From: an uncultured Collinsella sp.
GTDB lineage: Bacteria > Actinomycetota > Coriobacteriia > Coriobacteriales > Coriobacteriaceae
Assembly (NCBI GenBank): GCA_900544425.1
Contig: UQUX01000094.1
Location: 1-7,016, forward strand
DNA length: 7,016 bases
Reading direction: 5' to 3'
Positions 1 to 5,388 of this stretch are shown one piece after another; the first letter of the stretch is position 1; every line of letters begins with the position of its first letter. The notes beneath the pieces were generated by a model that was not told the origin of the DNA, searched no databases, and saw only the letters and a list, made by a program, of their open reading frames with translations. The translations under genes were made by a program, and so were the position numbers.

Positions 1-725
1 CGGGTGTGGCATATTCTGCTGCGCTTTATCAGGCTGACGCTCGCGCGCATGTTGAGCGTCTCCTTGGTTCGGGTTGCCTGCCGGTTTTTTGCGGAGGTAC
101 GGGGCTGTATCTCAAGGCCGCCCTCGATGAGATGGACTTTCCCTCGGGTGAACTTGAGGACGATCGTCGTATGGGCTATCAGGAGCTTGCCGAGCGTATT
201 GGCGAGGAAGAGCTGCATGCCCTGCTTGCCGAGCGCGACCCAGAATCGGCTGCTGTTATTCATCCCCATAATGTGCGCCGTGTGATTCGTGCGCTCGAGA
301 TGCATGATGATGGTATTTCCTATGCACAGCAAAAAAGTCAGTTTAGTGTTCCGCGCGAGCATTATCATGCTCTATGGTTTGGTCTGACGCGTAATCGCGA
401 GGTGCTCTACGAGCGCATTAACCTGCGCGTCGATCTGATGTTTGAGCAGGGTCTTGTCGATGAGGTTCGCGGTCTTATGGACCAGGGGCTGGGAGATGCC
501 CTGACTTCGATGCAGGCAATTGGCTATAAAGAGATCATTGATGCTTTCAATGGCGTGATTTCTATGGATGAGGCTCGCGAACTCATCAAGATGCGTTCGC
601 GTCGCTATGCCAAACGTCAGCTTTCGTGGTTTAAGCGCGATGACCGTATCGTGTGGTTTGATATGGACGAGTTTACGATCGATGAGGTCGTTGAGGACAT
701 CCTGCATCGTATTGAGGCTGCCTAA
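1..725 (+). CDS. miaA: tRNA dimethylallyltransferase (MiaA), 5'-truncated by the window edge
   Basis: MiaA transfers a dimethylallyl group to N6 of A37 in tRNAs that read codons starting with U, in the cytoplasm. The reading frame is open from base 3 to the TAA at 723-725, about 240 residues of a family that usually has about 310. The missing part, about 70-80 residues, would hold the ATP/GTP-type P-loop. Visible family signatures are YSAALYQ near the window start, CGGTGLYLKA, the segment HPHNVRRVIRALE, the stretch GLTRNREVLYERIN, SMQAIGYKE, and the C-terminal RRYAKRQLSWFKRD. A GTG at base 6 is in frame but is not the start, because homologous sequence begins upstream of it. The stop overlaps the hflX start by one base, so the two are probably translationally coupled in one transcript; miaA-hflX adjacency is also known from other bacteria. 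Identification is secure, but the N-terminus cannot be seen. Confidence 0.95.
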   Translation, partial: GVAYSAALYQADARAHVERLLGSGCLPVFCGGTGLYLKAALDEMDFPSGELEDDRRMGYQELAERIGEEELHALLAERDPESAAVIHPHNVRRVIRALEMHDDGISYAQQKSQFSVPREHYHALWFGLTRNREVLYERINLRVDLMFEQGLVDEVRGLMDQGLGDALTSMQAIGYKEIIDAFNGVISMDEARELIKMRSRRYAKRQLSWFKRDDRIVWFDMDEFTIDEVVEDILHRIEAA

Positions 726-2014
726 TGGCCCGTTTCCCCCTTGTTCCCACGGCACCCGAGCCCGAGCGTGCCATATTAGTTGGTGTTGAGTGGCGCGACA
801 ATGCATGGCCGCTCGATCGCTCGCTTGATGAGCTGGAGCGTCTTACCCACACGGCTGGTGCCCAGTGCGTGGCACGCTTGTCACAGCGTTTGGTAAAGCC
901 GTATCCTAAATCGTTTATCGGTTCCGGTAAGGTTGAAGAGCTGTGCGGCCTGGTGCATCGCATGGATGCCGATGTCGTTATTTTTGACGACGACCTGACG
1001 CCCTCGCAGCAATCCTATTTGGAGAAAGCCGTGGGCGAGCCGGTAAAGATTGTCGATCGTACGGCACTGATCTTGGATATTTTTGGCCTGCATGCTCAGA
1101 CGCGTGAGGGACGCCTACAGGTACAGCTGGCACAGCTTCAATATCTGTTGCCTCGTCTGCGTGGCATGTGGAGCCATCTCGCCAAGGAACAGACGCGCGG
1201 CGGCATCGGCTCACGCTTTGGTCAGGGCGAAAGTCAGCTCGAGGTCGACCGTCGCCTCATTCGTAATAAGATCGCTGCGCTTCGTCGTGAGCTCAAGCAG
1301 GTTGAACAGCGTCGCGATGTTCAATCCAAGAGCCGCATTGAGTCACCGGCGTTTCGCGTCGCGTTAGCCGGTTATACCAATGCGGGTAAATCGTCGTTGC
1401 TCAATCGTCTGACCGGATCTACGGTGCTTTCGCAGGACAAGCTGTTTGCTACGCTCGACCCGACGACGCGTTCGTATCGCCTGCCCGGCGGTCGTGGCAT
1501 GACGATTACCGATACTGTTGGCTTTATTCAAAAGCTACCGCATGGTCTCGTTGATGCCTTTAAGTCCACGCTGTCTGAGGTTCTTGGTGCCGATCTGATC
1601 CTTAAAGTTGTGGATGCCTCTGACGAGGACTACGAGCGCCAGCTCGAGGCAGTCGATCGCGTTCTTGACGAGATCGGTGCCGGCGAGCGTTTGACGCTTA
1701 CGGTGTTCAATAAAATCGATCTTCTCGATAGCGTTGATCGATTGAGTTTCCGTCGTCGCTATCCCGAGGCCGTGCTGTTCTCGGCCCAGACGGGCGAGGG
1801 ACTCGACGATCTCGTCGACCGTATTGCTCGCGAGGCGGCTGCCACCGATGTGTTGCTCTCCGCTGAAATCCCGTATCGCGAGGGCGCCCTCATCACGCTG
1901 GTGCATGAACAGGGAACCCTTTTGCACGAGGAATATCTTGAGGGCGGCGTTCGTATTGTTGCGAAGCTGCCGGCTCGTATCGCGCCGCGGCTCAAGCGTT
2001 ATCGCACCGAGTAG
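725..2014 (+). CDS. hflX: GTPase HflX, ribosome-associated
   Basis: HflX is a translational GTPase-like protein that binds the large ribosomal subunit and, in studied bacteria, splits or rescues stalled ribosomes. The 429-residue protein is of normal family length. The HflX-specific N-terminal region (about residues 30-200) ends in an Arg/Lys-rich helical segment. The conserved glycine loop is at residues 158-169, reading RGGIGSRFGQGE where I expect a form close to RGGIGxRGPGE. The G domain follows: P-loop GYTNAGKS 216-223, G3 DTVGF 263-267, G4 NKID 329-332 and G5 SAQTGEG from 353. The ATG overlaps the miaA stop (TAATG), with GAGG at 714-717 as a Shine-Dalgarno 7 bases upstream, which supports this start. 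The last 16 bases overlap the 3' end of the convergent membrane protein gene, and no intrinsic terminator is visible directly after the stop. Confidence 0.95.
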   Translation: MARFPLVPTAPEPERAILVGVEWRDNAWPLDRSLDELERLTHTAGAQCVARLSQRLVKPYPKSFIGSGKVEELCGLVHRMDADVVIFDDDLTPSQQSYLEKAVGEPVKIVDRTALILDIFGLHAQTREGRLQVQLAQLQYLLPRLRGMWSHLAKEQTRGGIGSRFGQGESQLEVDRRLIRNKIAALRRELKQVEQRRDVQSKSRIESPAFRVALAGYTNAGKSSLLNRLTGSTVLSQDKLFATLDPTTRSYRLPGGRGMTITDTVGFIQKLPHGLVDAFKSTLSEVLGADLILKVVDASDEDYERQLEAVDRVLDEIGAGERLTLTVFNKIDLLDSVDRLSFRRRYPEAVLFSAQTGEGLDDLVDRIAREAAATDVLLSAEIPYREGALITLVHEQGTLLHEEYLEGGVRIVAKLPARIAPRLKRYRTE

Positions 2015-2703
2015 ACGAGCTCCAAAAAGCCCAGAATAATGGGCTGATGCAGTAGATAAAAGGGGAGTGCGTGACGTCCAAGGCTGGCGAGCGCCGGGAT
2101 GGGATTGGCGTAGGCCCAGCTAGGGACGGTCTTATCGATTCCCTTCGCTATGTGTGCGGCGAAGTATCCTGCAAGATACATAAAGAAAAACGGGATGATG
2201 GGGTAGTAATCACCTGAGACAAACCCAGGGCTCGGAAATCCCAGCCACGCCAGGTAGGGGACAGGGTAGATCGTTTTGGGGATGCTCCAGGTGAGGGCAA
2301 ACAACAAAAGGCATAGGGACATGCCCCATCTCGCCGATATCTTCTTAAGGACGGGATCGGTCAACGCCACGATGCCGGTACATGCGGCCATGCAGTAGAT
2401 GATGCCAAAATTAACAGAATCGTCAACTGAGACAAGTGTTGTTGCCAACCAGACGACGAGTGCTGCTAAGGCGTATTTGGCGGCACGTTTGATATTGTTG
2501 CGCGAAAGGGTGCACATCCAACCCGCGATAAACAAAAATACCCAGCTGATGCTGGCGCGCCAGATGTCTTGAAAGACAGTCTGGGTAAACCAGGGCATAT
2601 CCCAGTCGTACAGGTAGGCAAGATCGTAGCAAGCGTGAAAACCTGCCATTGAAATCATCGTAAGCCCGCGGACGGTATCAAAGATGGTGATGCGTTTTTG
2701 CAT
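1999..2703 (-). CDS. HGSNAT/DUF1624-family membrane protein (putative acyltransferase)
   Basis: This 234-residue hydrophobic protein has about seven predicted membrane spans (roughly residues 13-30, 50-66, 75-92, 97-113, 128-143, 167-186 and 211-230). It resembles the catalytic domain of heparan-alpha-glucosaminide N-acetyltransferase (DUF1624). The family pattern is visible as FDTVRG at 8-13, the MAGFH...DL stretch with His23 and Asp27, GDYYPIIPF at 164-172 and YLLHQPII at 216-223. His23 is the likely catalytic histidine by analogy. In bacteria the substrate of this family is generally unknown, and a cell-envelope sugar is a guess. The ATG at 2703-2701 shares its A with the lexA stop codon (TAATG) and has no clear Shine-Dalgarno of its own, so it is probably translated by coupling from lexA and follows lexA's SOS control. 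Its 3' end overlaps the convergent hflX by 16 bases. Family is fairly sure; function is not. Confidence 0.8.
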   Translation of the reverse strand: MQKRITIFDTVRGLTMISMAGFHACYDLAYLYDWDMPWFTQTVFQDIWRASISWVFLFIAGWMCTLSRNNIKRAAKYALAALVVWLATTLVSVDDSVNFGIIYCMAACTGIVALTDPVLKKISARWGMSLCLLLFALTWSIPKTIYPVPYLAWLGFPSPGFVSGDYYPIIPFFFMYLAGYFAAHIAKGIDKTVPSWAYANPIPALASLGRHALPFYLLHQPIILGFLELVYSVR

Positions 2704-3347
2704 TACGAGAACCGGCGCATCAAGCCGACGACTTTGCCCAAGATAACGGGATTCGTTGCATAGATAGGCTCCATGGTGTCATTCTCAGGCTGCAGGCGTA
2801 CGCGTCCCTGCTCCTTGTAGAACGTCTTGACGGTCGCTGAACCATCAATCATAGCCACGACAATTTCGCCGTTCATGGCACTCTTTTGTTCACGGACGAT
2901 GATGTAATCGCCATTGAAGATACCGACATTGATCATTGAGCTCCCATGCACCTCAAGGATAAAGGAACCCTGATCAGTGGCGATTTCGGTCGGGATAGTA
3001 AATGTGTCTTCGATATTCTGCTCGGCCAGAATGGGAATCCCAGCCGCGACGCGACCAACGAGCGGTAGTGAGACCGTTCCGCGAGGTGCGGTGGTCTCGT
3101 CAGATTTAGAAATTGAGACAGAGGAACCGTCCTCGTTAAAAAGTTCCAGAGCGCGCGGTTTGGTGGCATCGCGCTTGAGTAGCCCGCGCGCCTCCAGGGC
3201 AGATAGATGGGCGTGCACGGTGCTGGGGGAGGAAAGGCCCACGGCAGAAGCCATCTCGCGCACGCTGGGCGGATAACCCTTCTGCTGCTGATATTCCTTG
3301 ATGAAGTCGTAAATTTGCTGCTGACGCTTGGTAATTTTGCGAGCCAT
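2703..3347 (-). CDS. lexA: SOS repressor LexA
   Basis: LexA represses SOS genes and cuts itself when RecA-ssDNA filaments form. With the ATG at 3347-3345 the protein has 214 residues, normal for the family. The N-terminal winged helix-turn-helix covers residues 1-65, with recognition helix region SSPSTVHAHLSALEARGLL (39-57). The peptidase half shows the Ala102-Gly103 self-cleavage site in VGRVAAGIPI, the nucleophile Ser137 in EVHGSSM, and the general-base Lys174 in ATVKTF. The frame stays open upstream to an ATG at 3452, but that extension would run across the three LexA boxes and is unlike any LexA N-terminus. MARKITKRQQQIYDF at 3347 is the typical beginning and has AGAGAGGA at 3355-3362 as Shine-Dalgarno. 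The box at 3371-3384 lies just upstream of this start and indicates autoregulation. I could not fix its -10/-35 with confidence. It is divergent from the LysM gene. Confidence 0.97.
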   Translation of the reverse strand: MARKITKRQQQIYDFIKEYQQQKGYPPSVREMASAVGLSSPSTVHAHLSALEARGLLKRDATKPRALELFNEDGSSVSISKSDETTAPRGTVSLPLVGRVAAGIPILAEQNIEDTFTIPTEIATDQGSFILEVHGSSMINVGIFNGDYIIVREQKSAMNGEIVVAMIDGSATVKTFYKEQGRVRLQPENDTMEPIYATNPVILGKVVGLMRRFS

Positions 3348-3370
3348 CAGGGCATCCTCTCTACCCATGT

Positions 3371-3384
3371 CAAACAAATGTTCG
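3371..3384. promoter_or_regulatory. LexA box 1, lexA-proximal
   Basis: CAAACAAATGTTCG matches the Gram-positive/actinobacterial LexA consensus CGAACRNRYGTTCG at 13 of 14 positions; the only deviation is A for G at the second base. It lies 23 bases upstream of the lexA start codon, between the Shine-Dalgarno and the presumed lexA promoter, so bound LexA should block lexA transcription. Confidence 0.85.
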
Positions 3385-3392
3385 AATTTTGC

Positions 3393-3420
3393 TTGACAGG
3401 AACAACTGTTCGAAGATAAT
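3393..3420 (+). promoter_or_regulatory. Sigma-70-type promoter for the LysM gene, with an embedded LexA box
   Basis: A perfect -35 TTGACA (3393-3398) is followed after 16 bases by GATAAT (3415-3420; 5 of 6 to TATAAT). An overlapping alternative -10, TAATAA at 3417-3422, has an 18-base spacer. Transcription would start near 3427, leaving an untranslated leader of about 80 bases before the LysM gene at 3508. The spacer is almost entirely LexA box 2, and box 3 covers the expected start point, so the promoter should be tightly shut by LexA. This is a sequence match only, with no transcript evidence. Confidence 0.75.
3399..3412. promoter_or_regulatory. LexA box 2, central
   Basis: GGAACAACTGTTCG contains the exact palindromic halves GAAC and GTTC separated by four bases. 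It sits between the -35 and -10 of the plus-strand promoter and is centred 28 bp from each of the other two boxes. Confidence 0.85.
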
Positions 3421-3426
3421 AATAAC

Positions 3427-3440
3427 CGAACATTCGTTCT
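3427..3440. promoter_or_regulatory. LexA box 3, LysM-gene side
   Basis: CGAACATTCGTTCT has exact GAAC-N4-GTTC halves and a flanking C on the left. It covers the predicted transcription start of the LysM gene. It is centred 28 bp from box 2, the same interval as between boxes 1 and 2. Confidence 0.8.
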
Positions 3441-3507
3441 CGCGCTAGACATTTTTGTCCGCGCGGCTTGATAAAACTGTTCTCAGCAAAACACGCGAGA
3501 GGAGAAC

Positions 3508-3960
3508 ATGATGAACGCAACGAATATGGTCCAGGGAAACCTCGCCCTTAAGCTCGAGACGTCTGCAGAATACACTTTTACGGTTGTTCAGGGTGGCCGC
3601 TCCGGCTTTCAGCCTTTGACCGTAAAGCCTGCTCGCAATCAGCAGGCTGTAGCCGCGCCGGGCCGCGTTGCCCTGAAGGTTCCGACGATTGTCGCCGTTG
3701 CCGTTGCGCTTACGCTCTTCTTTGTCCTCGCTACGTCGGTCTTTAGCGCTCGTCACGCCGCGTATGCCGAGTCCGTTTCCAACGTTACCTATGAGACCAT
3801 TCGCGTTCAGTCTGGTGATTCTCTTTGGTCGCTTGCCGAGGAATATCCAATCGAAGGCCTTTCCACGCAAGAGACTTCCGACATGATCCGTAACGTCAAT
3901 CATCTGGAGCATGGTTCGCTCGCCGCCGGTGCGCATCTTAAGGTTCCTGCTCGTTCGTAA
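3508..3960 (+). CDS. LysM-domain membrane protein, probable SOS-induced cell division inhibitor
   Basis: The protein has 150 residues: a cytosolic N-terminal part (1-56), one transmembrane helix (about 58-80, a run of V, A, L, F and T) and a single extracytoplasmic LysM domain (about 95-147) opening with YETIRVQSGDSLWSLAEEY and ending in LKVP. LysM binds peptidoglycan. Position and build match SOS division inhibitors next to lexA: YneA in Bacillus, DivS in Corynebacterium and Rv2719c/ChiZ in Mycobacterium, the last also followed by nrdR. I therefore infer that it halts septation during DNA damage; no catalytic domain is visible. Two adjacent ATGs (3508 and 3511) follow the Shine-Dalgarno AGAGGAG at 3498-3504. 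The second has the more usual 6-base spacing, so the protein may be one residue shorter. Its promoter holds LexA boxes 2 and 3. The family call is firm and the role is inferred from context. Confidence 0.88.
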   Translation: MMNATNMVQGNLALKLETSAEYTFTVVQGGRSGFQPLTVKPARNQQAVAAPGRVALKVPTIVAVAVALTLFFVLATSVFSARHAAYAESVSNVTYETIRVQSGDSLWSLAEEYPIEGLSTQETSDMIRNVNHLEHGSLAAGAHLKVPARS

Positions 3961-3973
3961 TCATTATCGCGCT

Positions 3974-4017
3974 GCGCATGGTACCCTTGTTATCGTTTAA
4001 GAGGAGGTACCATGCGC
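3974..4017 (+). promoter_or_regulatory. Hairpin covering the nrdR ribosome binding site and start codon
   Basis: GCGCATGGTACC (3974-3985) and GGTACCATGCGC (4006-4017) are perfect reverse complements of 12 bases separated by a 20-base loop. The right arm contains the last GG of the Shine-Dalgarno AGGAGG (4002-4007) and the nrdR ATG (4012-4014). If it folds in the mRNA, the start codon is inside a stable stem while most of the Shine-Dalgarno is in the loop, so it could limit nrdR translation. The structure is seen in sequence; the regulatory role is inferred. Confidence 0.55.
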
Positions 4018-4455
4018 TGTCCCAAATGCGGCAAGGCACATACCCGCGTCGTTGATTCCCGTATGCAGGAGTCAAATAACACCATTAAGCGTCGCCGCGA
4101 ATGTTGCTCGTGTAACTATCGCTTTACAACGTTCGAACGATGCGAAGACCCAATCGAGGTCATTAAGTCGGACGGAACCAAGCAGCGGTTCGATCGCAAT
4201 AAGCTGCTCGTCGGCTTGATGCGCGCCACTATCAAGCGCGATATCGACACTAAGAAGCTCAATGAGATTATCGATGACATCGAGGTCGAGCTGCGCTCTC
4301 GCACGCTGACGGCCGTTACGTCCCATGAGTTGGGTGACATGGTACTCAAGCGCTTGGCCAAGATCGACAAGGTGGCGTACATCCGCTTTGCCTCGGTCTA
4401 CCGCGATTTCAAAGACGTCGATGAGTTTCTGCAAGAGCTCGACAAGCTAAGGTGA
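4012..4455 (+). CDS. nrdR: Transcriptional repressor NrdR
   Basis: NrdR is a zinc- and ATP/dATP-binding repressor that senses dATP and shuts off ribonucleotide reductase genes. The 147 residues fit the family length. The N-terminal zinc ribbon has Cys3-x2-Cys6 and Cys31-x2-Cys34 (an extra Cys at 32), with the family-typical stretch VVDSR at 13-17 and FTTFER at 38-43. The ATP-cone domain covers about residues 47-137, beginning EVIKSDGTKQRFDRNKL, and the family end VAYIRFASVYRDF is intact. The start has a strong Shine-Dalgarno AGGAGG at 4002-4007, but the ATG is inside an inverted repeat. It lies 51 bases after the LysM gene with no terminator seen, so transcription from the LexA-controlled promoter may reach it. 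No NrdR-box pair was found in front of it. The stop is 4 bases before dut. Confidence 0.96.
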   Translation: MRCPKCGKAHTRVVDSRMQESNNTIKRRRECCSCNYRFTTFERCEDPIEVIKSDGTKQRFDRNKLLVGLMRATIKRDIDTKKLNEIIDDIEVELRSRTLTAVTSHELGDMVLKRLAKIDKVAYIRFASVYRDFKDVDEFLQELDKLR

Positions 4456-4459
4456 TTCC

Positions 4460-4903
4460 ATGTCCAACATTACCGTCAACATAAAGCGTCTCGACCCCAC
4501 CGTCGAGCTTCCCAAATACGCCCATCCCACCGATGCCGGCTTGGATTTGCGCTCCAACGAGGACTGCATTCTGAAGCCCTTCGAACGCCGTCTGGTCTCT
4601 ACTGGGCTGGCCATCGCCCTGCCCGATGGCTACGCCGGCTTCGTCCAGCCCCGAAGCGGTTTGGCCATCAAGCAGGGCCTGTCTATAGTCAATACGCCGG
4701 GCCTCATCGACGCCCACTACCGAGGAGAACTCAAGGTTATCCTCATTAACCTGGATCCCTCCAACAACATCCAAATCAACAAAGGCGACCGCATAGCCCA
4801 ACTTGTCATCCAAGAAGTCCCCACGGTCAACCTCATAGAAGTAGAAGAACTAGACGAAACCGACCGAGGCAACGGAGGCTTCGGCTCCAGCGGCGTCGCT
4901 TAA
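4460..4903 (+). CDS. dut: Deoxyuridine 5'-triphosphate nucleotidohydrolase (dUTPase)
   Basis: dUTPase hydrolyses dUTP to dUMP and pyrophosphate, keeping uracil out of DNA and supplying the thymidylate precursor; the active enzyme is normally a homotrimer. All five trimeric-dUTPase motifs are present in 147 residues: motif 1 DAGLDLRS 25-32, motif 2 PRSGLA 64-69, motif 3 GLIDAHYRGE 81-90 (Asp84 and Tyr87 for uracil and catalysis), motif 4 RIAQLV 111-116 and the glycine-rich P-loop-like motif 5 RGNGGFGSSG 136-145. The start lies 4 bases after the nrdR stop, with AAGGTGA at 4449-4455 as a Shine-Dalgarno overlapping that stop, indicating coupling. The second half of the gene leans to A-ending codons (GAA, ATA, GTA, CTA), unlike the GAG-rich genes around it. 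A long hairpin begins 20 bases after its stop. Confidence 0.96.
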   Translation: MSNITVNIKRLDPTVELPKYAHPTDAGLDLRSNEDCILKPFERRLVSTGLAIALPDGYAGFVQPRSGLAIKQGLSIVNTPGLIDAHYRGELKVILINLDPSNNIQINKGDRIAQLVIQEVPTVNLIEVEELDETDRGNGGFGSSGVA

Positions 4904-4923
4904 TCATTTTCAAGATGTAGAGT

Positions 4924-5029
4924 TGGCCTCTCACCCGGGGCCCACACATATCATCCCGTGCTCAAACATTCTCGCTACGCTGCGAAACTGCGCGCGGGAC
5001 GATATGTGTGGGCCCCGGGTGAGAGGCCA
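4924..5029 (+). repeat. Long hairpin element A, downstream of dut
   Basis: Arms 4924-4961 and 4992-5029 pair over 38 positions with only an A/C mismatch (4953/5000) and a T/G wobble (4959/4994); the outer 29 pairs are perfect. The 30-base loop is 4962-4991. The inner 58 bases (4948-5005) are, in reverse complement, 53/58 identical to the apex of the hairpin at 5285-5388, while the outer stem is different. It begins 20 bases after the dut stop and is not followed by a T-run, so it is not a standard intrinsic terminator, although it may end or protect the dut transcript. I do not recognise the family. Confidence 0.85.
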
Positions 5030-5284
5030 CATACTTGAATATGTATTTCGACTTGCGCGGTGGGCCTCATCAATATAATTACGACTTGTTTGTTGTTCTG
5101 ACTCTCTATTAGCTGGACTACATCCTTGTAAATCCTAACCGGGAATGTGTTTTAGGTTCTAGTTAGTATGCGGCAAAGGGATACCGCCTTTGTCGCATCG
5201 GCTTACTGTATTTATATTTTCCTGTTTTACCTTTGCAGGTTCTAATGGAGGGGATACCGAAGTAGCTGCTAGTAAGTAAACGCA
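5030..5284. other. Gene-free AT-richer spacer between the two long hairpins
   Basis: About 255 bases with lower GC than the genes around it. I see no convincing coding frame, tRNA or promoter. It holds a short hairpin at 5168-5198 and a repeated pair of short words: AGGTTCTA (5154-5161 and 5237-5244) followed each time by GGGATACCG (5178-5186 and 5251-5259). The spacing between the two words differs (24 and 14 bases from start to start). Confidence 0.5.
5168..5198. repeat. Short inverted repeat in the spacer
   Basis: ATGCGGCAAAGG (5168-5179) pairs with CCTTTGTCGCAT (5187-5198) over 12 positions with one G/T wobble and a 7-base loop. On the plus strand a T-rich stretch follows only after about 13 bases, and on the minus strand there is none, so terminator function is doubtful. 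It could be part of a small RNA or a remnant of a repeat. Confidence 0.5.
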
Positions 5285-5388
5285 GCCGCTCTGCCGGAGC
5301 CGCCCTTATATCGTTCCACGCGCAGTTTCGCAGCGAAGCGAGAATGTTTGAGCATGGAATGATATAAGGGCGGCTCCGGCAGAGCGGC
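5285..5388 (-). repeat. Long hairpin element B, downstream of the glycosyltransferase gene
   Basis: Arms 5285-5321 and 5352-5388 pair over 37 positions with one G/T wobble (5313/5360) and one C/A mismatch (5319/5354); the outer 28 pairs are perfect. The loop is 30 bases (5322-5351), the same size as in the hairpin at 4924-5029. Its apex (5308-5365) is that hairpin's apex in inverted orientation. It begins 10 bases after the stop of the minus-strand glycosyltransferase gene, so both hairpins have the same orientation relative to the gene they follow. No T-run follows it in the minus direction. Confidence 0.85.

Noticed and set aside
372..806. Long antisense frame across miaA and the hflX start
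   Set aside because: It is antisense to two well supported genes, has no recognisable domain and no ribosome binding site that stands out.
2024..2045. Terminator-like hairpin AGCCCA/TGGGCT with five T on the minus strand
   Set aside because: It lies inside the last codons of the HGSNAT-like gene, before its stop, and encodes the conserved HQPII region. The stem is only 6 bp, and on the plus strand it lacks a T-run for hflX.
3348..3452. N-terminal extension of lexA up to the ATG at 3452
   Set aside because: It would run through all three LexA boxes and the opposite promoter, has no family-like sequence, and the ATG at 3347 has a good ribosome binding site and the typical LexA beginning.
4125..4141. 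TTCGAA-centred palindrome inside nrdR as a possible LexA box
   Set aside because: The half-sites are in the wrong order (GTTC then GAAC) and it is in conserved zinc-ribbon coding sequence (FTTFER).
4924..5388. Interpretation of the hairpin pair as insertion-sequence ends or a CRISPR-like array
   Set aside because: There is no transposase frame between them, no target-site duplication visible, and only two copies in inverted orientation with different flanking arms.
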